In this document: positions 28,970 through 36,134 of the stretch, piece by piece
Layout of the letters: the number at the start of each line of letters is the position of its first letter
Position numbering within the stretch: the first letter of the stretch is position 1
Assembly (NCBI RefSeq): GCF_015354505.1
Contig: NZ_JACAFP010000018.1
Coordinates: 3,551 to 39,684, forward strand
Length of the DNA: 36,134 nucleotides
Origin: Microbacterium sp. UFMG61
Lineage (GTDB): Bacteria > Actinomycetota > Actinomycetes > Actinomycetales > Microbacteriaceae
Reading direction: 5' to 3'
Position numbers and translations under genes: made by a program
The notes under the pieces: generated by a model
The model's input: the letters and a program-made list of their open reading frames with translations, nothing else
Told to the model about the DNA's origin: nothing
The model's database searches: none

Positions 28970-30342
28970 ACTGCGGCCCCGTCCGGGAGTATCAGCGAGA
29001 CGAGCAGCCCCCCGCTCTCCGGGGACTCGACGCTCACCCCGCCGCCGATCACCTCGAGCAGGTCCGTCGCGATGGCCAGTCCCAGTCCGGTTCCCGGCTT
29101 GTCGGAGACGTCGTCACTGCGCCAGAACCTGCCGGTCGCAGCATCGACCTCATCGTGAGCCAGTCCGGGTCCATCGTCTCGCACCGTGAGGAGACACACT
29201 CCGCGCTCGCGGATCGCCTCGACCTCGATCATCGAGCCCGACGGAGAGTACTTGACCGCATTGTCGATCACCGCGTCCAGAGCGCTCTCGACGATCGTCC
29301 GGTCGGTCACACTCACCACTGCGGCGCTCCCCCTCATCGCGATCGTGATCCCCTTCTGCGCCGCCACATCTCTCCAGGCCTCCACCCGTCGTCCGGCGAG
29401 CGCGATGAGGTCGACGGTCGAGACGGTGGTGTCGGCACGTCCACCGCGGGCGAGACCGAGCAGGGTCTCGAGGATGCGCGTCATGCGCCGCCCCTCCTCG
29501 CGCGTCTCCTCGATATCGTCCTGCCAGTCGCGGCCGAGTCCGGTCGCGAGATGCTCGACCCTCAGCAGCAGCGCATTCAGCGGGTTACGAAGCTCATGCG
29601 AGGCGTTCACCGCGAACTCCTGCTGTCGGGTCATGACGCGCTCGATCTCATCGGCCATGCCGTTGAACACCCTGGTCATCCGTCGCAGTTCCGGCGGGCC
29701 GGTGTCCTCGGCCACCCTCGTGTCCATCTCGCCGCGCTCGATGGCCACCATCGCCTCGTCGAGACGCCGCACCGGCGCGAGCACCCACCGGGCGAGACGG
29801 AAGACCAGCAGGACCGCGACGCCGATCGAGAACAGGGCCACCGCCGAGAGCACCACGATCTGCTGGATGATCTCCGTCCTCGGCGCACCGACGTCTGCGG
29901 AGACCATCACGGCGCCGATCACATCGCCGTCGTCGAAGACGGGCTCGATGACGGTGGAACGCGTGGCGCTCCACGGCAGAACGGGTGCAGGGGGCTCGGA
30001 TCGTCGCCCGGAGAGCGCGAGACCGACACGTGCGGCCTGGTCATCAGGGAGCTCTGCGGCGCTGCCCTCGCCTGCCGCCCAGACGGTACCGGACGGATCG
30101 AACACGACCACGTCGATGTCGTACACCTCCCGGAAACGCTGGACCTCGGCGTCGATGACCGTGGCGCTCCCCGACCGCAGCGCCTGGCGCGCGCTCGTGA
30201 CGAAGTAGCCGAGATCGCCCAGCTGCTGGGTGTAGAAGGCCTGTTGGACGCTGCGCGTGGCACTCCACGCCGCGGCACCGCCGAGCGACACCAGGATCGC
30301 CACGAGCGGTACGAGGAACACGACGATCAGACGTCTGCGCAC
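28966..30342 (-). CDS. Sensor histidine kinase
   Basis: A 458-residue membrane kinase. TM1 is at 4-26, an extracytoplasmic sensor region at 27-160, TM2 at 161-183 and HAMP at about 184-236. The HisKA box has phospho-acceptor H249 in NASHELRNPLNALLL. The HATPase has the N box near DAVIDNAVKYSPSG and the G boxes DDGPGL and GTGLGLAIA. It should phosphorylate the regulator encoded just upstream. GTG 30342, with GGGG just upstream and 7 nt after the regulator stop, is preferred over an in-frame GTG at 30375 that overlaps the regulator gene. The overlap with the TAXI gene downstream suggests a protein-ligand input to the extracytoplasmic domain (inference). Confidence 0.93.
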   Translation of the reverse strand: MRRRLIVVFLVPLVAILVSLGGAAAWSATRSVQQAFYTQQLGDLGYFVTSARQALRSGSATVIDAEVQRFREVYDIDVVVFDPSGTVWAAGEGSAAELPDDQAARVGLALSGRRSEPPAPVLPWSATRSTVIEPVFDDGDVIGAVMVSADVGAPRTEIIQQIVVLSAVALFSIGVAVLLVFRLARWVLAPVRRLDEAMVAIERGEMDTRVAEDTGPPELRRMTRVFNGMADEIERVMTRQQEFAVNASHELRNPLNALLLRVEHLATGLGRDWQDDIEETREEGRRMTRILETLLGLARGGRADTTVSTVDLIALAGRRVEAWRDVAAQKGITIAMRGSAAVVSVTDRTIVESALDAVIDNAVKYSPSGSMIEVEAIRERGVCLLTVRDDGPGLAHDEVDAATGRFWRSDDVSDKPGTGLGLAIATDLLEVIGGGVSVESPESGGLLVSLILPDGAAV

Positions 30343-30349
30343 GACCCCA

Positions 30350-31018
30350 TCACCCGACCAGTCGATAGCCGACACCGCGCACGGTCTCGATCACCCCGCG
30401 CTGTCCCGTCTTCTTGCGGATCGCGCCGACATGCACCTCGAGCGAGTGCCCGAATCCACGCCAGTCGGTGTTCCACACCTCGCGGATGAGACGCTCCTTC
30501 GGCACCGCGACGCCGGGATACCGGGCGAGCACGGCCATGATGTCGAACTCCTTGCGCGTGAGATCGATCGGCGACCGATCGACCAGCACCTGACGACCCA
30601 CGAGGTCGATCTCGACGGCACCGTCGTGAAGCAGCACGTTGGCCTCGGATTCCGGACGCACCGGGCGCGAACGACGCGTGACCGCCTCGATGCGCGCGAG
30701 GAGCTCGTGCACGTCGTACGGTTTGACGACGAAGTCGTCGGCACCCGCACGGAGACCCTTGATCCGCTCGGTCACCTGGTTGCGCGCGGTCACGATCACG
30801 ATCGGCACATCACTGCGGCCGCGGATGCGCCGACAGAGATCGATGCCGTCGACGTCGGGGAGTCCGAGGTCGAGGAGCACCACCTCGGTGTCCGCGCCGA
30901 TCATCTGCAGAGCGGATGCGCCGTCGGCGGCACGTGCGGTCGCGTACCCGGAGCGGACCAGGAATGCGTCGAGTGCGGCGGCGACACGCTCGTCGTCCTC
31001 CACGATCAGAATCCGCAT
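30350..31018 (-). CDS. OmpR/PhoB family response regulator
   Basis: A 222-residue two-domain regulator. The receiver (1-115) has the acidic pair E7/D8/D9, phospho-acceptor D50 in VVLLDLGLPD, T77 and K99 in VVKPYD. The winged-helix DNA-binding domain (about 125-222) has LTRKEFDIMAVLARYPG, then VHVGAIRKKTG and IETVRGVGYRLVG. First gene of the regulator-kinase-TAXI operon. GGAG lies 3 nt and AGGAGAAGGGG further upstream of ATG 31018, within a leader that can fold (GTCCCC 31027-31032 with GGGGAC 31049-31054). A possible -10, TAGGTT, is near 31060. Target genes are unknown; its own operon is the natural first guess. Confidence 0.95.
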   Translation of the reverse strand: MRILIVEDDERVAAALDAFLVRSGYATARAADGASALQMIGADTEVVLLDLGLPDVDGIDLCRRIRGRSDVPIVIVTARNQVTERIKGLRAGADDFVVKPYDVHELLARIEAVTRRSRPVRPESEANVLLHDGAVEIDLVGRQVLVDRSPIDLTRKEFDIMAVLARYPGVAVPKERLIREVWNTDWRGFGHSLEVHVGAIRKKTGQRGVIETVRGVGYRLVG

Positions 31019-31103
31019 CGACTCCGGTCCCCTTCTCCTGCTGGTGCAGGGGACAAACCTACCAGCGTGCGAGCGGGCTTCCCGACGCCTCAGACCGCGC
31101 GGC

Positions 31104-31916
31104 TCACTCGGAGCCGGCCGCCCGCTGCGCGAACGCGCTCTCATAGAGGCACACGCTCGCGGCTGTGGCGAGGTTCAGCGATTCGGCCTTGCCGAAGATC
31201 GGAAGCCTGAGCACCCGATCGGCCAGGTCGAGAGCATCGTCCTCGAGGCCACGCGCCTCGTTGCCGAACAGCCAGCCCGTGGGCTCTGCGAGAACACCCT
31301 CCGCGCGAGCCTGCAACAGGTCGTCGCCCTTCACATCTGCGGCGAGGATGCGGAGACCCGCAGCATGTGCCTTCTCGATCACGTCGGGCAGCTCCGCTCC
31401 GACGGACACCGGCAGGTGGAACAGCGAGCCTGTCGTCGCCCGCACGACCTTCGGGTTGTAGGGGTCGACGGTCTTTCCGGTGAGGATCACCGCGTCCGCC
31501 CCTGCGGCATCCGCGGCCCGGATGATCGTGCCGAGATTGCCGGGGTCCCGGATCTCCTCGCAGATCGCGACCAACCGGGGCGACGCCGCGAAGATGTCGC
31601 GCACCGACGTCGGGGTCTGCCGGACCACGGCGACGAGCCCCTGCGGAGTCACCGTGTCGGCCATCGCGTTCAGCACGTACTCCGTGACGTACTCGACGTC
31701 GACATCGGCATCCGTCGCCTTCGCCCGGATGTCAGGATGCTTCTCCCATCCGGTCGGCGTCGCGAAGAGCTCCACGATCGCCTCGGGACTGTAGGTCAGC
31801 GCCTCGCGCACGGCCTGCGGACCTTCGAGAAGGTACAGACCGGTCTCTGTTCGCGCGCTGCGCTTCGTCAGCTTCGCGACAGCACGGACTCGGGGGGAGC
31901 GGGGGTTCTCCAGCAC
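31104..31916 (-). CDS. TrmH/SpoU family RNA 2'-O-methyltransferase
   Basis: A 270-residue SPOUT-class methyltransferase that uses S-adenosylmethionine to modify a ribose in rRNA or tRNA. The N-terminal 95 residues are an L30e-like substrate-binding domain (ENPRSPRVRAVAKLTKRSAR, then LLEGPQAVREAL). The knotted catalytic part has EIRDPGNLGTIIRAADAAGADAVIL with the catalytic arginine, then FGNEARGL and the SAM-knot RLPIFGKAESLNLATAASVCLYE. The subfamily (RlmB-like or another) cannot be settled by eye. GTG 31916 was chosen over GTG 31922 because homologues begin at this point and TAGACT ends 6 nt before it. It lies beside the infC-rpmI-rplT operon but after its terminator. Confidence 0.93.
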   Translation of the reverse strand: MLENPRSPRVRAVAKLTKRSARTETGLYLLEGPQAVREALTYSPEAIVELFATPTGWEKHPDIRAKATDADVDVEYVTEYVLNAMADTVTPQGLVAVVRQTPTSVRDIFAASPRLVAICEEIRDPGNLGTIIRAADAAGADAVILTGKTVDPYNPKVVRATTGSLFHLPVSVGAELPDVIEKAHAAGLRILAADVKGDDLLQARAEGVLAEPTGWLFGNEARGLEDDALDLADRVLRLPIFGKAESLNLATAASVCLYESAFAQRAAGSE

Positions 31917-31922
31917 GTTCAC

Positions 31923-31928
31923 AGTCTA
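31923..31928 (-). promoter_or_regulatory. -10 element TAGACT before the TrmH-type gene, leaderless type
   Basis: TAGACT on the minus strand, 6 nt before GTG 31916. With this box a start at GTG 31922 would fall upstream of the expected first transcribed base. Confidence 0.55.
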
Positions 31929-31971
31929 GGCACCCGAGCGGGCCCTCCCGCGCAGACGCCCGGGGAGAACG

Positions 31972-32007
31972 ACAGAGGACGCCCTCCCGAAGGAGAGCGT
32001 CCTCTGT
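31972..32007 (-). terminator. Terminator of infC-rpmI-rplT
   Basis: Perfect 11-bp stem ACAGAGGACGC/GCGTCCTCTGT (31972-31982 with 31997-32007), extended inside by CTCC/GGAG around CGAA. It lies 12 bp after the rplT stop. The minus strand continues CGTTCTC after the stem. Confidence 0.85.
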
Positions 32008-32019
32008 GTGAAGAGCTGC

Positions 32020-32406
32020 TTACGCGGCCGACTTCGGTGCGTTGACGTCAGAGGGCAGAGCCTTCTTGGCCGTCTCGACCAGAGTCGTGAACGTCGCTGC
32101 GTCGTTGACCGCGAGGTCGGCGAGCATACGACGGTCCACGGTCACGCCCGCGAGGCCGAGGCCCTGGATGAAGCGGTTGTACGTGATGCCGTTCTGGCGT
32201 GCAGCGGCGTTGATGCGCTGGATCCAGAGACGACGGAAGTCGCCCTTGCGCTTGCGACGGTCCCGGTACGAGTAGACCAGGGAGTGGATGACCTGTTCCT
32301 TGGCCTTGCGGTAGAGGCGCGAACGCTGACCGCGGTAGCCGGAGGCGCGCTCGAGGATGACCCGACGCTTCTTGTGGGCGTTTACCGCCCGCTTGACTCT
32401 TGCCAT
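32020..32406 (-). CDS. rplT: 50S ribosomal protein L20
   Basis: A 128-residue L20, a primary 23S rRNA-binding protein needed for early 50S assembly. [15 protein letters not shown] is the typical start. The long basic helix ([41 protein letters not shown] region) and [18 protein letters not shown] are hallmarks. It is last in the infC-rpmI-rplT operon, 31 bp after rpmI. In other bacteria L20 represses its own operon through the leader; no proof of that is visible here. Confidence 0.98.
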   Translation of the reverse strand: MARVKRAVNAHKKRRVILERASGYRGQRSRLYRKAKEQVIHSLVYSYRDRRKRKGDFRRLWIQRINAAARQNGITYNRFIQGLGLAGVTVDRRMLADLAVNDAATFTTLVETAKKALPSDVNAPKSAA

Positions 32407-32437
32407 TTTCCTGTATTCCTATTCTGCGTTCGGGCGC

Positions 32438-32632
32438 TCAGCGACCGAGAAGCTTCTTCGCGACCTTGAAGTCTGCCTTCGACAGCACCTGGTCCTGGTT
32501 CAGACGACGGGTGCGACGGCTCGACTTGTGCTCGAGGTTGTGGCGCATGCCGGCCTGCTGCTTCTTCAGCTTGCCGCTGCCGGTGATCTTGAAGCGCTTC
32601 TTAGCACCCGAGTGGGTCTTCTGCTTCGGCAT
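32438..32632 (-). CDS. rpmI: 50S ribosomal protein L35
   Basis: A 64-residue L35. [20 protein letters not shown] and [16 protein letters not shown] are characteristic, with the usual basic composition. Middle gene of infC-rpmI-rplT. AAGGAAGAGAAG just before ATG 32632 supplies a Shine-Dalgarno. The 73-bp gap to infC contains a GGCGCC..GGCG-type short hairpin but no strong terminator. Confidence 0.98.
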   Translation of the reverse strand: MPKQKTHSGAKKRFKITGSGKLKKQQAGMRHNLEHKSSRRTRRLNQDQVLSKADFKVAKKLLGR

Positions 32633-32705
32633 CTTCTCTTCCTTCGTATGGCGCCTTCTCAGGCGACGGTGTCAACCCGCGGTGCGGGAGTCTGTGGGGC
32701 GGGTG

Positions 32706-33332
<627 letters not shown>

Positions 33333-33588
33333 GCGGAACTCCTTAGACGATGGGATTCGGCCACCAGGATGCTGTCAGCATCCCGGGCGAAATCAGAATC
33401 GTCCCCCACCCACCGGCATTCAGACGCCGGCTCTGCACCCTGCCTGCCGGATGCATCTGACGACGCGATCCGGTGGAGTGCAAGACCCGGTAGCCTGGAA
33501 CGGCAAGCGCGGGTGGGAAGTGAATCCTCTTTCGTGCCGGAGCATGACGCTCCGGAGCCCGACACAGTCTAACAGAAGGCAAGGCGAA
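33333..33588. promoter_or_regulatory. infC leader and divergent promoter region
   Basis: On the minus strand TAGACT at 33566-33571 is the likely -10 of infC-rpmI-rplT, giving a leader of about 225 nt. The leader contains hairpins at 33537-33555 (CCGGAGC/GCTCCGG) and 33367-33383 (GGATGC/GCATCC, about 20 nt upstream of the infC Shine-Dalgarno). A long leader before this operon fits control by L20 or by attenuation (inference). The divergent DUF1844 gene starts at 33589. Confidence 0.45.
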
Positions 33589-33987
33589 GTGACGAACCAG
33601 GCATCGGACGAGGCAGCACGCGAGCGCGAAGAGCGCTGGGCGCGGCAGGAGGAGGCGGCGTCCTCCGCCACTCGGGACATCGCGGACGTACCCGCCGTCG
33701 AGGTGATCACGACAGCAGCCGTGCACCTGATGAGCGCCGCAGCCGTGAAGCTCGGACTCGCCGACGACCCGAAGGCCGCCGAGCAGCTCGATCTCGATGA
33801 GGCCCGCAAGCTCATCAACTCGCTCGCCGGGCTCATCACCGCCGGCGCCCCCGAGATCAGCGACATGCACGCGCGTTCACTGCGCGACGGCCTTCGCTCT
33901 CTCCAGCTCGCGTTCCGCGAGGCCTCCACGATCCCCGACCCGATCGGCAAGGGTCCGGGCGAGAAGTGGACGGGGCCGGTCAACTAG
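33589..33987 (+). CDS. DUF1844 family protein
   Basis: A 132-residue cytosolic protein, function unknown. DUF1844 proteins are small helical proteins commonly found next to infC in actinobacteria. The conserved part is VITTAAVHLMSAAAVKLGL, then LDEARKLINSLAGLI and SLRDGLRSLQLAFREAS, mostly amphipathic helices. The N-terminal 30 residues are Glu/Arg/Ala rich, as in a coiled coil. GTG 33589 is preferred over upstream in-frame starts because those run through the infC leader; AAGGCAAGG lies just upstream. The C-terminus (GKGPGEKWTGPVN) is typical. It is divergent from infC. Confidence 0.87.
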   Translation: MTNQASDEAAREREERWARQEEAASSATRDIADVPAVEVITTAAVHLMSAAAVKLGLADDPKAAEQLDLDEARKLINSLAGLITAGAPEISDMHARSLRDGLRSLQLAFREASTIPDPIGKGPGEKWTGPVN

Positions 33988-34020
33988 ACAGCTTCGCCTT
34001 GATCTCGTGGTCCGGGCTCC

Positions 34021-34098
34021 GGGATCTTCCGTTGCGGAGAAGAGCGGGGACCCTCCCACTTCGTGGGCCCCTCCCGATTCTCCGCAACGGAAGATCCC
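34021..34098. terminator. Long nested hairpin between convergent genes
   Basis: A 21-bp perfect inverted repeat (34021-34041 with 34078-34098) encloses a second hairpin CCCAC-TTC-GTGGG (34055-34067). It lies between the convergent DUF1844 and SseB-like genes. The obvious role is a bidirectional terminator, but the arm length is beyond what a terminator needs, so a mobile palindromic element is possible. The rest of 33988-34158 is empty. Confidence 0.6.
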
Positions 34099-34158
34099 TG
34101 CGCCCTCGCTGCGTGTCCGGTCGGAACCGCCGGTCTTGACCTCTGCGAAGTAGGGGAC

Positions 34159-34983
34159 TCAGGCCGAGCGGCGCAGCTTCACGGTCAGCGAGTCGGCGAG
34201 CACGGCGATGCGGTCGTCCGCCGCCCAGCGCTGCGCCAGACGGGCGAGTACAGCGTCGAGCACCTCGCGCTCGAGACCGTCGACGAGTTCGAGGATCACG
34301 ATCAGCTCGGGTCCGCGAAGACGAGCGTCCGGGTCGCCGGCCGCCACAGCGACATCGATCACCGCGAGCTCATGGGCGACGCTTTCCTGCAGAGCGGCGA
34401 AGACCTCGGGCGACAGGAAGCTCGGCTCCCAGGCGAGCCCCTGCGCGATCGCCCAGACGGCGGGGCGGCGGAAGACGAACTCGGTGTCCGAGGTCGGGTC
34501 GAGCACGATCAGGTCGGTGTCCTCCGCCGACGCCGCGAGGGCGGCGCGGAGCGCTTCCACCGGAATCGGGCGGGCGGAAGGATCCCACCGCTGCATGGCC
34601 TCGACCGACGAGAACACCGGCTGCACACGGCGTCCGTCCGGTGCCGCCACCGTCACGATCGAGAGCTCCTGCGTCTTGTCGACGGTGAGCCCGTTCGGCG
34701 CGACGCCCTCTTCACCCTTCTCGGCGATCAGCGGTATCAGCACCCGAGCCGAGCGGAACGCGTCGACCACGGCGGCCTGACTGCCATCCCCCGCACGGAA
34801 GCGCAACAGCGCGTCGAGGAGCGCGGGGTCTGCAGAACCGTCGTCGCCCGCATGCGGGTTCGACTCGAAGCTGCGCCCCTCCCAGGGAACACCGGCGGAA
34901 TCGCCGCGGTTCACCGAGGCCTGATCGTGCGAATCGGGGCCCTGTGAGCCGTGACCGCAGGCGCCGTCAGTCCCCTGCGACAT
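34159..34983 (-). CDS. SseB-like protein
   Basis: A 274-residue cytosolic protein with an SseB-type N-terminal domain, function unclear. After a polar Gly/Ser/Asp-rich N-terminus (1-45), the domain reads [37 protein letters not shown]. It continues with [29 protein letters not shown] and [26 protein letters not shown]. The C-terminal 90 residues resemble the SseB C-terminal domain ([15 protein letters not shown]). ATG 34983 overlaps the end of hisA by 17 bp, so the two are translated from one message. Linkage of SseB-like genes with hisA is frequent in Actinobacteria. Whether the protein has a link to histidine synthesis is unknown. Confidence 0.85.
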   Translation of the reverse strand: MSQGTDGACGHGSQGPDSHDQASVNRGDSAGVPWEGRSFESNPHAGDDGSADPALLDALLRFRAGDGSQAAVVDAFRSARVLIPLIAEKGEEGVAPNGLTVDKTQELSIVTVAAPDGRRVQPVFSSVEAMQRWDPSARPIPVEALRAALAASAEDTDLIVLDPTSDTEFVFRRPAVWAIAQGLAWEPSFLSPEVFAALQESVAHELAVIDVAVAAGDPDARLRGPELIVILELVDGLEREVLDAVLARLAQRWAADDRIAVLADSLTVKLRRSA

Positions 34984-35713
34984 CCAGCGCCTCAGCCAGC
35001 GTGAAGGCACCGGCGTAGAGCGCCTTGCCGACGATCGCTCCCTCGACGCCGAGCGGCACGAGCTCGCGCAGCGCGGCGATGTCGTCGAGGCTCGAGATGC
35101 CGCCGGAGGCGACCACGGGCTTCGGGGTGCGCGAGGTCATCTCGCGGAGCAGGTCGAGGTTCGGACCCTTGAGCGTGCCGTCCTTCGTGACGTCGGTCAC
35201 GACGTAGCGGCTGCACCCGGCATCCTCCAGACGGTCGAGGACCTCCCAGAGGTCTCCGCCGTCCTTCGTCCATCCACGGGCCGCGAGAGTCGTTCCGCGG
35301 ACGTCGAGCCCGACGGCGATCGCCTCGCCGTAGCGGCCGATGACGTCGGCCGCCCACTCGGGGTTCTCCAGCGCGGCGGTGCCGAGATTGATACGCGTCG
35401 CGCCGCTCTCGAGCGCGGCCTCCAGCGTCGCATCGTCGCGGATGCCCCCGGAGAGCTCGATGTTCACGTTCTTGAACTGCTTGATGACCTTGCGGAGGAT
35501 CGGCGCGTTGCTCCCCCGGCCGAACGCGGCATCGAGGTCGACGAGGTGGATCCACTTCGCGCCCTGCGCGACCCACTCCCCCGCGGCATCCAAAGGGTCG
35601 CCGTAGCTCGTCTCGGTGCCGGCCTCGCCTTGCGTGAGGCGGACGGCCTTGCCGCCGGCGACATCGACGGCGGGGAGCAGAGTGAGCGAAGGAGACTGCG
35701 CGAAGTCGTTCAT
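34967..35713 (-). CDS. priA: Phosphoribosyl isomerase A (HisA/TrpF bifunctional)
   Basis: A 248-residue beta/alpha-barrel isomerase. In Actinobacteria without trpF this protein, PriA, catalyses both the ProFAR step of histidine synthesis and the PRA step of tryptophan synthesis. The N-terminal catalytic Asp is D17 in [15 protein letters not shown]. The second catalytic Asp lies in VTDVTKDGT (171-180). The phosphate sites are ELSGGIRDD and [25 protein letters not shown] and [17 protein letters not shown] are typical of PriA rather than plain HisA. Calling it bifunctional depends on trpF being absent, which cannot be checked here. AGGA lies 5 nt before ATG 35713. Confidence 0.96.
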   Translation of the reverse strand: MNDFAQSPSLTLLPAVDVAGGKAVRLTQGEAGTETSYGDPLDAAGEWVAQGAKWIHLVDLDAAFGRGSNAPILRKVIKQFKNVNIELSGGIRDDATLEAALESGATRINLGTAALENPEWAADVIGRYGEAIAVGLDVRGTTLAARGWTKDGGDLWEVLDRLEDAGCSRYVVTDVTKDGTLKGPNLDLLREMTSRTPKPVVASGGISSLDDIAALRELVPLGVEGAIVGKALYAGAFTLAEALDVAGD

Positions 35714-35761
35714 GACGTCCTCAGATGAGATGGGTGGGCCGATTCGTCGGCACGAGAGTCG

Positions 35762-35790
35762 ACATTAGCCCGCGCATCCGCCCGCTCCAA
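35762..35790 (-). promoter_or_regulatory. Promoter of priA-sseB
   Basis: Minus-strand TTGGAG (35785-35790) and TAATGT (35762-35767) are exactly 17 bp apart, giving a leader of about 40 nt before priA, which has a Shine-Dalgarno. Confidence 0.55.
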
Positions 35791-35868
35791 AATGATGACC
35801 GCGGAGAACACCGAGCGCCACGCGGTAGCCTCGAAGACACACCTGTCCGATCGGTGAGGAGATGCCCC

Positions 35869-36134
35869 ATGGTGCGCGATGCGGAACCCCGAGGCGGTGG
35901 CCCCCTCCGGCGAGGCAACCCACTGCCTCCCGAGGCTCCGGAGACCGTCGACCCCACACTGCCGACCGCCGACGAGCCGGCGCGTCCTTCGGTGATCACG
36001 CCGCCGCCGGCACGATCTGCTGCATCTCCTTCGCCGGCACCCACGACCCGCGCTGCGGCGTCCGCGGCACGCGTCGTTCCGCCGCCTCCCGCCATCCCGC
36101 CGGTGCCACCACGGCCTGACACGCAGCCCACCCC
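35869..36134 (+). CDS. Proline-rich protein, 3' end outside the window
   Basis: The first 88 codons of an open frame that runs off the right edge. The ATG at 35869 has GAGGAG with a 7-nt spacer; an ATG at 35862 in another frame would touch the Shine-Dalgarno and is rejected. The translation (MVRDAEPRGGGPLRRGNPLP, then PPEAPETVDP, PARPSVITPPPARSA, VVPPPPAIPPVPPRPDT) is low-complexity, rich in Pro/Ala/Arg, and disordered. Such regions often precede a membrane segment or enzymatic domain, but no domain is visible. A possible -10, TAGCCT, is at 35826-35831. It is divergent from priA. Not recognised. Confidence 0.6.
   Translation, partial: MVRDAEPRGGGPLRRGNPLPPEAPETVDPTLPTADEPARPSVITPPPARSAASPSPAPTTRAAASAARVVPPPPAIPPVPPRPDTQPT

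Noticed and set aside
28966..30375. Earlier GTG start (30375) for the histidine kinase
   Set aside because: It would overlap the regulator gene by 26 bp without a good ribosome-binding site; GTG 30342 lies just after the regulator stop with GGGG upstream.

Overview
The window is GC-rich chromosomal DNA of a high-GC Gram-positive bacterium. Protein sequences and gene neighbourhoods (PriA-type HisA, DUF1844 beside infC, GluABCD, the argCJBDF core) point to Actinobacteria, most likely Microbacteriaceae and probably Microbacterium. That placement rests on recognition of the proteins, not on a database search. Nearly all genes are on the minus strand. I see no prophage, insertion sequence, CRISPR array or tRNA gene.

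Layout. 1-2.15 kb: the 16S end of an rRNA operon with its promoter, read right to left. A perfect 299-bp tandem duplication covers the 16S 5' end and part of its leader. 2.4-4.6 kb: a CaiB/BaiF CoA transferase (+) converging with, and overlapping, a DUF4184 membrane protein (-). 4.6-8.2 kb: tyrS; a translationally coupled SatD plus seven-helix membrane protein pair; a divergent DUF1349 gene. 8.2-14.9 kb: arginine biosynthesis argC-J-B-D-F-H, every junction overlapping, without argR or argG. 15.1-18.2 kb: a TPP riboswitch controlling thiM and a three-domain ThiE-ThiD-TenA fusion. 18.2-20.6 kb: a nucleotide-sugar-epimerase-like gene with a C-terminal frameshift, a DUF402 protein, and a ribbon-helix-helix/PemK-MazF toxin-antitoxin pair with a large palindrome at its promoter. 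20.6-24.2 kb: pheST. 24.2-27.6 kb: gluABCD glutamate-type ABC importer. 28-31 kb: response regulator, histidine kinase and a TAXI solute-binding lipoprotein in one coupled operon with no TRAP permease nearby, a candidate three-part sensing system. 31.1-33.6 kb: a SpoU/TrmH rRNA methyltransferase, then infC-rpmI-rplT, where infC has no ordinary start codon and appears to start at AUC. 33.6-36.1 kb: DUF1844, a long nested hairpin, SseB-like protein, priA (hisA) and the 5' end of a proline-rich ORF that runs off the window.

A cross-cutting signal: at nine transcription-unit starts a TANNNT hexamer lies 6-8 nt (mostly exactly 6) before the start codon and there is usually no good Shine-Dalgarno. 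This is the expected geometry of leaderless mRNAs. Genes inside operons instead overlap (ATGA/GTGA/TGATG) or have clear Shine-Dalgarno sequences. I used this pattern to choose several starts.

Most of the content is housekeeping. The least explained items are the kinase/TAXI operon, the SatD/membrane pair with its direct repeats, the 16S duplication, the toxin-antitoxin palindrome and the 78-nt hairpin near 34.05 kb.
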